From assembly GCA_964449175.1 (NCBI GenBank), contig CAYUYH010000001.1:1-59215 (forward strand): a DNA stretch of 59,215 bases, in the 5' to 3' direction. Positions within the stretch are counted from its first letter, which is position 1; every line of letters starts with the position of its first letter. The translations under genes and the position numbers were made by a program. Positions 34,455-41,957 of this stretch are shown piece by piece. This stretch comes from CAYUYH01 sp964449175. GTDB lineage: Bacteria; Planctomycetota; Phycisphaerae; SM23-33. Under the pieces are notes generated by a model that saw only the letters and a program-made list of their open reading frames with translations, ran no database searches and was not told the DNA's origin.

Positions 34455-35559
34455 GGGCGCCTCCTCGCTTGGCAAACACCCAGAACTTCATTCCGCAGAA
34501 GTTGACTATCGCGCTGACGAGTATCGCGAGCACCTGCCCGAGCTCCGGCCAGATGCCGATCACCTTCACGGCCAGGTATATCGTGACCGTGTTGGCGCCG
34601 AGCGAGGCCAGGTTCACTATCAGGAACTTCCACAGCTCGTGCGCCATGTTCGTGCCCGCGATGCCGAACACGAACGAGCGATTGAGGAAGAAACCCACGA
34701 CAAACCCTGCGAAGAACCCTGCAACCGAGCACACGACCGGGTCCAATCCAACCGCCCACAGCAGGACGATGAACGTGACGTAGTTCGTGGTGTTCGTGAC
34801 GGCGCCGGACAGGCCAAAGCGCAGCACCTGGCCGATGGGGTTGTCCTTCCTGCGCCAGTCGCGCCAACCCATCAGGAAGATGCTCTCGAGGTACTTGGCA
34901 ATCGTTTTGTACTTCTTCAGCAGCGTGCTCGCCCACTTCGACTCGCCGTGCAGCCGCTGGTCGAAGCTCACCTCGATCGAGTTGACGTCCAGGCCCTCTC
35001 TGGCGCCCGCCCAGAACACGTACGTGTCATAGGAGAAGTCCATCGGCGGCTGACCCATCGTCTCCAGCAGCGAGCGGTGGAATACCTTCGGCTGGCCGTT
35101 GATGTCCTCGACGTTCACGCCGGTCAGCGTCGCCGTGATGATGCGCAGCCAGCGGGTGAGCACGCTGGCCCCGTCCCGGCCCGGACGCAGTCCCCGGATG
35201 ATCCCGCGCGTGATGTCAACTTCGCCGGACTCGATCAGCTCGAACGCGCGGAAGATGTCCTCCGGCGGCGTCTGGGCGTCGGCGTGGGAGTAGGCCAGTA
35301 TCTCCCCCCGGGCGGCTGAGAGCCCCGCGTGGATGCCGTGGCCGTAACCGATGTTCTGGTTGATCGTTACGACGCGCACGAACTCGCCGTCGCCGCCCGA
35401 CTGGATCGCCGCCATCACCTCAGCCGTCTCGTCCGTCGAGCCGTTGTTGACCAACACCAGCTCGAAGTCCCAGTTGGCGGCGAATCTCTTGAACCGCTCC
35501 ACCACGACGGGGATGTTCGCGGACTCGTTGTAGCAGGGCAACACGATGCTGTACTTCAT
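34429..35559 (-). CDS. GT2 polyprenyl-phosphate sugar synthase fused to GtrA flippase domain
   Basis: 376 residues. N-terminal GT2 (about 1-235): SIVLPCYNESANI, LVLVNNGSTDETAE, and AYSHADAQT as metal site, DPM1/GtrB-like. C-terminal GtrA domain (about 245-370): LRFGLSGAVTNTTNYVTF, four TM helices and a last FWVFAKR. GtrB makes undecaprenyl-phosphate sugar and GtrA flips it, so the fusion would supply a lipid-linked donor to the GT-C proteins at 15468, 23805 or 39829. The gene follows the nucleotidyltransferase-like gene by seven bases. Confidence 0.88.
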   Translation of the reverse strand: MKYSIVLPCYNESANIPVVVERFKRFAANWDFELVLVNNGSTDETAEVMAAIQSGGDGEFVRVVTINQNIGYGHGIHAGLSAARGEILAYSHADAQTPPEDIFRAFELIESGEVDITRGIIRGLRPGRDGASVLTRWLRIITATLTGVNVEDINGQPKVFHRSLLETMGQPPMDFSYDTYVFWAGAREGLDVNSIEVSFDQRLHGESKWASTLLKKYKTIAKYLESIFLMGWRDWRRKDNPIGQVLRFGLSGAVTNTTNYVTFIVLLWAVGLDPVVCSVAGFFAGFVVGFFLNRSFVFGIAGTNMAHELWKFLIVNLASLGANTVTIYLAVKVIGIWPELGQVLAILVSAIVNFCGMKFWVFAKRGGALEGSGAHI

Positions 35560-35566
35560 GCCTGCC

Positions 35567-36355
35567 TTACCTCTGCTGCCAGCCGCTATAGGGGTGGCTC
35601 TCCTCGTGGAAGAAGAAGTCCTCCCACGCCTGGTACAGTTGCAGCTCCAGCGGGTCGCCGAAGGAGATGAACTTCTCCACGGGGAATATGCGGACGTTCT
35701 TGCCGCGGGCGATCACCTCGTTGATGCTCGTGCCCACGTAGAACTCGTTGTTCACGCGGACGTTCTTGTCGATCATCGCCCGGGCGCCGTCGATGAAGTC
35801 GCCAGACCTGCGATAGTAGAACGTGCCCACGACGGCTGGGTCGTACTCGGGCCTGTCGGAGATGATCCGCTTCTCCACCACCTCGGTGACCCTGTCGCCG
35901 TCGGTGCGGCAGAACGCGAAGGCCGCGGGATCCTTCATGCAGACCGACCCCATCTGGAACGTGAAGATCACCACGTCGACTGTCTTGTCCGCGGCGAGCA
36001 GGTCCCAGGCCGCGTGGTCGTAGATGATCTGGTAGTCGATGCTCGAGATCAGCAGCTCCTCCTCGCTGCGGATGTGCTTCTCAGCCAGCAGGCACGTGCA
36101 GGCCTGTCCGTCGGTCACTTCGGGCACGGAGACGATGGCGGAGTTGCGGAAGTACTTCCGCGTCTCCTCGGCGAAGGGGTAGCGCTGGAGGAACTGCTCC
36201 AGGCAGATGAACACGAATCGGTCCGCCGGCGGGAACGAGCTGATCGCCGCCACAAACATCGGCTGTCCCATAATCGGGATGAACGGCTTTGGCAGGCGAT
36301 AGCCGGCCTGGCTGAACCGTCTGCCCCCGCCGGCCATGGGAATCAGACTAAGCAT
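35567..36355 (-). CDS. Nucleotidyltransferase-like protein, paralogue A
   Basis: 262 residues with an N-terminal NTP-transferase signature: LIPMAGGGRRFSQAGY followed by PKPFIPIMGQPM, then an LLISSIDYQII metal site and VNNEFYVGTSINEVI near the end. Probably joins a nucleotide to a sugar or polyol phosphate. It is paralogous to the next gene upstream (36348), with which it overlaps by eight bases. The donor nucleotide and substrate cannot be read from sequence. Confidence 0.75.
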   Translation of the reverse strand: MLSLIPMAGGGRRFSQAGYRLPKPFIPIMGQPMFVAAISSFPPADRFVFICLEQFLQRYPFAEETRKYFRNSAIVSVPEVTDGQACTCLLAEKHIRSEEELLISSIDYQIIYDHAAWDLLAADKTVDVVIFTFQMGSVCMKDPAAFAFCRTDGDRVTEVVEKRIISDRPEYDPAVVGTFYYRRSGDFIDGARAMIDKNVRVNNEFYVGTSINEVIARGKNVRIFPVEKFISFGDPLELQLYQAWEDFFFHEESHPYSGWQQR

Positions 36356-37136
36356 AGCTTATCCGCCTGGCGGCCGTCGCCGGGATATCGTTCCTGAAGT
36401 AGTCGGACCAGAAGGCGAACTGCTCGACGTCGCGCGGCGTGCCCCAGCAGATGAACCGCTCGACCTCGTAGGCGATGACCTTCATGCCTCCGGCGACCAT
36501 GGGGCTGTAGATAAGGCTGATGTAGAACTCCCCGCCGACGTTCTCGCCGGCGGCGAGGACCTGCCGGGCGAATTGCCTGTACGTCCGCCACGACCTGACG
36601 TAGTACACGCCCGTCGAGGCGGGCTCCTCGTGACGATGCTCGGTGAAGGACTGCTTCTCGCGGAGCTCGAGCATCTCTCCCAGCTCGTTGCACCGCAGGT
36701 AGGCGTAGTAGGTATTGCCGAACGAGGCCGGGTGATAGCCCTTGAACACGGCGACGCCGCCGTCGTACCCGTCAACCTTCCAGAGGAACTTGCGGTAGTC
36801 CCAGTGCTGGTAGAAGTCGCAGTAGGTGAAGATGACCGGCTCGTCGTCGTCTATGACGGGGTCGGCCGCCAGCGCGGTCTGAATCGGCCCCATGTCGTGC
36901 GGGTCGATCTCGATGATCGTGTACCTGGGCACGGCGGATGTGAGTATGTCGCGGTACTCCGGCACGGCCCAGTGCGCACGCTGGACGATGAACACGAACT
37001 CGTCGTCCTGGCTGAACATCTCGCAGACCCTATGGCACATGGGCCTGCCGTCTATGGGCATGAACTGCTTGGGCACGGTGTAGCCGGCTCGCCTGAACCG
37101 CTCGGAATTCCCCGCCATGGGAATGACAATGTGCAT
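36348..37136 (-). CDS. Nucleotidyltransferase-like protein, paralogue B
   Basis: 262 residues, the same length as paralogue A. IVIPMAGNSERFRRAGY, PKQFMPIDGRPM, FTYCDFYQHW as metal site, GGEFYISLIYSPMV near the C-terminus. Compared with A, the Gly-rich loop has Asn-Ser in place of Gly-Gly. The two may act on different substrates or as a heteromer. Start ATG lies 17 bases after the isomerase stop. Confidence 0.72.
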   Translation of the reverse strand: MHIVIPMAGNSERFRRAGYTVPKQFMPIDGRPMCHRVCEMFSQDDEFVFIVQRAHWAVPEYRDILTSAVPRYTIIEIDPHDMGPIQTALAADPVIDDDEPVIFTYCDFYQHWDYRKFLWKVDGYDGGVAVFKGYHPASFGNTYYAYLRCNELGEMLELREKQSFTEHRHEEPASTGVYYVRSWRTYRQFARQVLAAGENVGGEFYISLIYSPMVAGGMKVIAYEVERFICWGTPRDVEQFAFWSDYFRNDIPATAARRISYA

Positions 37137-37153
37137 TGCGTCGATCCTTCAGT

Positions 37154-38059
37154 TCAGCACAGACAATGCGGTCTCCAGTAGGCCACGGACTGCTTGAGGT
37201 CGTCGCCCATCCGCCTCTCAGCCGGGCCTCGCTCGCGGAAACTGATCTCCAGAATGAAGCACACGTCCGTCGCCCCGCCGGCCTCGAAGGCCTGGACGAC
37301 CCTTTCCGGCGTGATCTTTCCCCGCCGGTTGTGTTCGGTGGTGAACGGCCAGTGCCCGCCCTTGTCGTCATGGGACTGCTTGAGATGGATGATGGGGGTG
37401 ATGGCCGCGAAGTGCTCGATCCATGCGTACGGGTCGTTGTCGCGCGCGTCGGCCGAGTCGATATCGCCGTGGTCCACGTCGAGGCACAGCCGCATCGGGA
37501 TGGCAAAATCAGCAAGGGCGGCCTGGATATCCTCGGTCTCGCGGATCGTGCCGCCATACTCCCGCGGGATCGACATCGGCTCCCACGTGAGATACTCCAA
37601 CCCCGCCTTGTGGCCGTGGTCGGCCAGCCGGCGCCAGCAGTCCACGTTGTCGTCGAACACCCCGCGGTGCCTGGCCGGGGCGCTGCAATCGGGGATGGTC
37701 TGGATGCCGAAGTGGCTGCCCATGCTTCTGGCCCCAAGGGCCACGGAGACGTCCGCGAAGGCCTTGAACCACCGCAGCCAATACTCGCGCACCTCGCGGT
37801 CCGGATGGCCGAAGTGGTTGAGGCGCGTAAACGCCCCGGTGAACGTCGAGTGGACGGTCAGCCCATGGTCGTCGGCGATCCGCCGCGTCCGCTCGGCGAT
37901 CCGCATGGCCAGCGGGTCGAGCATGTAGGGCATGAGCATGTCGGCGGTGAGCTGAACACAGTTGATGTCCAGCTCCTCGCGGACAAAGGGGATCCACTGC
38001 TCCGGCGGGGTGAAGCGGTTCACAGCGAAGCCCGTGTTGACCGCCAGCGCGATCTTCAT
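37154..38059 (-). CDS. Sugar-phosphate isomerase/epimerase TIM-barrel protein
   Basis: 301 residues of the xylose isomerase-like/AP-endonuclease-2 fold. Metal-ligand-type segments: YLTWEPMSIPREY (Glu), LCLDVDHGDIDSADARDND (Asp, His), IIHLKQSHDDKGGHWPF (His) and a last FILEISFRER (Glu). Related enzymes interconvert ketoses, including erythrulose- and allulose-type 3-epimerases. The ATG overlaps the stop of the upstream epimerase (ATGA), so the two are made together. Confidence 0.8.
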   Translation of the reverse strand: MKIALAVNTGFAVNRFTPPEQWIPFVREELDINCVQLTADMLMPYMLDPLAMRIAERTRRIADDHGLTVHSTFTGAFTRLNHFGHPDREVREYWLRWFKAFADVSVALGARSMGSHFGIQTIPDCSAPARHRGVFDDNVDCWRRLADHGHKAGLEYLTWEPMSIPREYGGTIRETEDIQAALADFAIPMRLCLDVDHGDIDSADARDNDPYAWIEHFAAITPIIHLKQSHDDKGGHWPFTTEHNRRGKITPERVVQAFEAGGATDVCFILEISFRERGPAERRMGDDLKQSVAYWRPHCLC

Positions 38060-38754
38060 GCCTCACCACCCAGGCCGCGCCCCTCGTCTATGGCGCCCTT
38101 CAGCCGAACGAAGCTCTCAGCCAGGGGAACGTCGGACGTGAACAGCCCCGAGGTGCCGAGGACCAGCATGTCCGCGCCCGCGGCGACCATGTTCGGGATG
38201 TTGGCGAAGCTGACGTTGCCGTCAACGACTATGTCCAGCTTGTAGCCGGCGCGGTCGCGCCACTCCTTCAGCCGCTCGATCTTCTTCAGCACCTGGGGGA
38301 CGATCCTCTGGCTGGGCGCGCCGGGGTTGACCGTCATGATGGTGACAAGGTTGACCTCCTCGACGACGTACTCGATGTGGTCCAGCGTGGTGGCCGGGTT
38401 GACCACCAGCCCGGGCGAGAAGCCCAACTGGCGCAGCTTCACCAGCTCGCGATGGAGGTTCCTGCACGCCTCGTAGTGCAGGCTGACGCGAGCGCCTTCC
38501 TGCCGCGGTATGAACTCGAAGATCCGCTTGGGCTCCTCGACCATCAGGTGATAGTCCGACTGGAGCGAGGTGCTGGCGATGATCTTGCGGATGAGGTAGA
38601 ACGGCAGGCCGAACTCCGGCACGAAGTAGCTGTCGCAGACGTCGTAGTGCATGTAGTCGACCGGGAAGCCCTCCAGCAGCTCGATGTCGTGCTTCGGGTC
38701 GAAGAAGTTCATGCAGATCGCGGATGCCGAGATTTTGATGCCGTTGTACGCCAT
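38056..38754 (-). CDS. Ribulose/allulose-phosphate 3-epimerase-like protein
   Basis: 232 residues. RPE-family pattern is clear: ISASAICMNF at the start, MHYDVCDSYFVPEFG (His, Asp), SDYHLMVEEP (His), VVNPATTLDH, MTVNPGAPSQRIVP and IVVDGNVSF (second Asp), ending in DMLVLGTSGLF. The catalytic pair of Asp residues and metal-binding His residues are present, so it should be active on a pentulose or hexulose phosphate. Being outside central metabolism and in a glycan block, it likely makes a special precursor. Confidence 0.87.
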   Translation of the reverse strand: MAYNGIKISASAICMNFFDPKHDIELLEGFPVDYMHYDVCDSYFVPEFGLPFYLIRKIIASTSLQSDYHLMVEEPKRIFEFIPRQEGARVSLHYEACRNLHRELVKLRQLGFSPGLVVNPATTLDHIEYVVEEVNLVTIMTVNPGAPSQRIVPQVLKKIERLKEWRDRAGYKLDIVVDGNVSFANIPNMVAAGADMLVLGTSGLFTSDVPLAESFVRLKGAIDEGRGLGGEA

Positions 38755-38755
38755 T

Positions 38756-39826
38756 CTAGCGCCCGTTGGAGTCCCATGGCCTCACGACCACCTTCAGCCC
38801 TTTCTGCGTCTGGACGGTCTCAAACGCCTCGGCGATTCGCTCCAGGCCGAAGCGATGCGTGATCAGGGAGTCAACCTGGATCCGCCCGGAGGCGATCATG
38901 CTGACGGCCAGCGTGTGCTGCGTCGGCGTCGAGCCGTGCGAGCCCGTGGCCGACGCCTCCCGATAGTGCAGCGTGTTGGAGTGCAGCGAGATGTCGCGGG
39001 CATCGCCGGCCAGCCCGCCGAAGAAGTTCACCACGCCGCGCTTGGCGACGACCTCGACGGCCTGCTCCTGCGCCTCGGGGCTTGAGCACGCCGTCAGGAT
39101 CACGTCGAAGCCCTCCCGCTCCTTCGCCACTTGCTCGTCGATCTGCTTGAGCGTGACCTCGCGCCCGTCGAATACGTTGCCCAGGCCCAGTTCCCGCGCC
39201 AGGCGGATGCGGTGCTCGCTGCGGTCGACCAGCGCCACCAGCGACGCCCCGAACGCCTCGGCCGAGCGGGCCAGCAGCATCCCCACGGGCCCGGCGCCGA
39301 TGATGAGCACCGTCTTGCCCGGCGCCATCGCCGCCCGCTCCAGGCCGTTGATGCAGCAGGCCAGCGGCTCGGCGAGCGTGGCCGAGTCGTAGGAGACGTG
39401 CTCCGGGATCGTCGCGACCGGTCCGAACCGCACCGTCAACTCGTTCAGCAGGCAGTACTGGGCGAATCCGCCGGGGAACTGATAGCCGATCGCGTAGTTG
39501 ATGTCGCAGAGGTTCGCCAGCCCGCGCTTGCTCCACTCGTCGGCCATGCTCGGCACGTCCGCGCCGAGGGCGACGCGCCGGCCGGGGCGGAGCCGCTCGA
39601 CGCCCGGCCCCACCTCGACCACCTCGCCGGCTATCTCGTGCCCGATGATGGCCGGATACTTCACCCGGTCGTTGCCGGAGTTGAATATCCGCACGTCCGA
39701 CCCGCACACCGAGCACGCGTGGACCTTGACCAGCACCTCGCCGGCGGCCGGGGCCGCGACCTCCGCGCTCTCGACGCGGATGTCTCCGATGCCGTGCAGG
39801 CGCGCGCATTTCATGGTCCGGCCCAT
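38756..39826 (-). CDS. Zinc-type medium-chain dehydrogenase (polyol/threonine dehydrogenase-like)
   Basis: 356 residues. CSVCGSDVRIF and IIGHEIAGEVVEVG supply the catalytic zinc site; VLIIGAGPVGMLLAR is the NAD-binding loop. The structural-zinc four-Cys lobe is not evident in the usual place (replaced by a Ser/Trp/Lys-rich stretch with a single Cys), unlike the dehydrogenase at 33417. ATG 39826 follows GGAGGT directly after the stop of the membrane protein. Together with the epimerases it may build an unusual polyol or deoxyketose. Confidence 0.84.
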   Translation of the reverse strand: MGRTMKCARLHGIGDIRVESAEVAAPAAGEVLVKVHACSVCGSDVRIFNSGNDRVKYPAIIGHEIAGEVVEVGPGVERLRPGRRVALGADVPSMADEWSKRGLANLCDINYAIGYQFPGGFAQYCLLNELTVRFGPVATIPEHVSYDSATLAEPLACCINGLERAAMAPGKTVLIIGAGPVGMLLARSAEAFGASLVALVDRSEHRIRLARELGLGNVFDGREVTLKQIDEQVAKEREGFDVILTACSSPEAQEQAVEVVAKRGVVNFFGGLAGDARDISLHSNTLHYREASATGSHGSTPTQHTLAVSMIASGRIQVDSLITHRFGLERIAEAFETVQTQKGLKVVVRPWDSNGR

Positions 39827-39828
39827 CG

Positions 39829-41799
39829 CTACCTCCGCGAGTCGCCTTCGGACAAGTGGATCAGTGTGTACCGGCCTGCTTCCTGCCGCCGGAAGCCGGC
39901 GAGCGCGTCCGGCACGCTGCCCCGCACGAGAACGGCCTCGACGGGGTTGCGGCGGAGCAGCTCGTCCAGCGTCGCGCTGCCGTGAAGCTCGCGGGCCTTG
40001 CGGACAAGCTCGTCCAGCTCCTCAGCCGTCAGCCGCTTCTTGTGATTCAGCAGCCAATACCCAAGCCCGTTGGCCATCATCCCGTCGGTGACGACAACGT
40101 CCTTGTTCTCGTAACTGTTCAGCGCGTCGAATCGCGCGGTCGGTCTCAGGAAGTCCGTCAGGCGCCGCTCATCCCAGCCGAACAGCTTGGCGTAGAGGAC
40201 GATGCGGTCGAGGATGGCGTCCTCGTCGATGAAGTTGCCGAATGCGCTGGGCAGCAGCGTGGCCCTGGCCGTGATCGCCGGCGAGAGGAGATTGGCCGCG
40301 ATGCTCTCGTAGGCGACCAGCCCGGCGGCGCTGACATCCGACCGCTCAACGGCGTCGATCTGTGCCATAACCTCGCGCATGGCAGATGGAACTGCCTTCT
40401 CGTGCCTGCGGAAGATGTGCACGTCCGTCAGGACGATGTACGCCGACAGCAGGCAGACGCCGATCACCACGTACACGACGCGGTAGCGGTGGATGTATCG
40501 CCGCAGCAGGTCCGGCAGCGTCTGGTGCAGCACTCGCCACGGCCTGGATCTCCTGGCGGAGACGTGCTTGGCCGGCAGGCTGATGAAGTACAGGAACGGA
40601 ATGAAGTAGAAGAACCTGAACACGATGTTCGAGATTCGATGGAAGTACAGCTCGGGGTTCACCCGCTGGCCGGCTACAAGGTGGATGCTGCCTATGAGCA
40701 GGTCCACGATCAGGGCCAGGAACACGGGCATGCATCGCCCGAACAGTTCGTAGTAGTCGCCCTGGAACAGGAAAAAGCTCACCGCGAGAAGCGCGATCGG
40801 CAGGCCGTAGCCGAACATCGCGCCCCAGTCGCTGGTGGTGACGGCCCCGGCGGCCGGCGCGAACAGCTTGTCGGACATCTGCCTGCCGAGCGGGCTGGCA
40901 GCCGCCGCGTAGCATGGCGCGCCGAGCAGGATGCAGACGCCCAGGAATACGGCGATCGAGCCGACGATCGCGCCGAAGTGGTAGCGGCGGTCGGTCATGC
41001 GACGGGCGTAGATGATCCACAACACGAAGAACAGCGCCCCGGCCACAAAGTTGAAGAAGTAGACATACACCTGAAGCGCCCACACGACGCTGAGGAAGAA
41101 CAGCCTCCCAGGCGTCAGGCGGAAGTGCCGCAGCGTCAGGTACAGCGGAATCAGGAACAGTACCAGCGAGATGCTCGGAAACGGGACTCGGGCGGCCTCC
41201 GGCAGTGTGGGGCTCAGGAACGAGCCACCCTGTCCGTTGGCTGATGCGAAGAGCGAGGCGAGGCCCTCGACGTAGTGGAAGCCGGAGAAATACGTCACGC
41301 CGAAAAACGCCAGCAGCACCGCCCAGGTCTTCGAGACGTATCGCTTGAACAGGTGATAGATCAGCCAGAAGATCAGCACCGGCAGGACCCCGTGGGCGAT
41401 CAGCAGGAAGGCGTCGACGTTGCCCAGTGCACAGACCTTCAGGACCACGCCCTCCAGCGAGAACGTGATCCACGGGAACACGGACACCGCCGAGAGTGTC
41501 TTGTCGTATGTCGGGGCGACGGGGAAGAGGTTCTCCGGTGAGAACGCCTGTGCGAACGGCGTGTAGATTACCACCTCTTCCCAGCGCTGGACGGGCACGC
41601 CGACGGCGCCGTACAGGTGAGGCCAGTCGCTCAGGCCAAGGACCAGCACATCGCTCAGGGCGAACAGCGCTAGGACGAGCACGGTCATCAGAATTCGCAC
41701 CGGCCAGGACAGCCGCTCGCTGTGCAGCGACGCGGGAAGGAACAGATACGAGAGGAACCCCGACAGCGTCGACCTGGTGTCTTGTGCAGGATCGCTCAC
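39829..41799 (-). CDS. Large integral membrane protein, GT-C-like
   Basis: 656 residues, GTG start. About twelve hydrophobic segments in the first 480 residues and a 170-residue soluble C-terminal domain. The long first external loop has an RWEEVV element and later a VEGLASLF stretch. The arrangement fits lipid-linked sugar transferases or polymerases, but I do not recognise a family signature. It sits between the exporter ATPase and the dehydrogenase in the leftward block, with two bases before the next start. Confidence 0.55.
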   Translation of the reverse strand: MSDPAQDTRSTLSGFLSYLFLPASLHSERLSWPVRILMTVLVLALFALSDVLVLGLSDWPHLYGAVGVPVQRWEEVVIYTPFAQAFSPENLFPVAPTYDKTLSAVSVFPWITFSLEGVVLKVCALGNVDAFLLIAHGVLPVLIFWLIYHLFKRYVSKTWAVLLAFFGVTYFSGFHYVEGLASLFASANGQGGSFLSPTLPEAARVPFPSISLVLFLIPLYLTLRHFRLTPGRLFFLSVVWALQVYVYFFNFVAGALFFVLWIIYARRMTDRRYHFGAIVGSIAVFLGVCILLGAPCYAAAASPLGRQMSDKLFAPAAGAVTTSDWGAMFGYGLPIALLAVSFFLFQGDYYELFGRCMPVFLALIVDLLIGSIHLVAGQRVNPELYFHRISNIVFRFFYFIPFLYFISLPAKHVSARRSRPWRVLHQTLPDLLRRYIHRYRVVYVVIGVCLLSAYIVLTDVHIFRRHEKAVPSAMREVMAQIDAVERSDVSAAGLVAYESIAANLLSPAITARATLLPSAFGNFIDEDAILDRIVLYAKLFGWDERRLTDFLRPTARFDALNSYENKDVVVTDGMMANGLGYWLLNHKKRLTAEELDELVRKARELHGSATLDELLRRNPVEAVLVRGSVPDALAGFRRQEAGRYTLIHLSEGDSRR

Positions 41800-41821
41800 C
41801 GCGGCTGGCCCCTCCCTTCCC

Positions 41822-41839
41822 GCGCCGCCGTGGCGGCGC
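41822..41839 (-). promoter_or_regulatory. Compact GC hairpin between ATPase and membrane-protein genes
   Basis: GCGCCGCC and GGCGGCGC flank two bases, so the inner pairs must open to form a loop. It lies in the 158-base gap inside the leftward block and may influence message processing. Confidence 0.3.
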
Positions 41840-41957
41840 AGCCAGTCCGCCCCGCGTCGGCGAGCGGCGGAATCACGCCGATCAGACGACTGACAGCGAT
41901 GCTGTTGGCAAGGCCTTCCATGGCAGGCGACGGTGATACGGCGACACCTGGTCCTGG

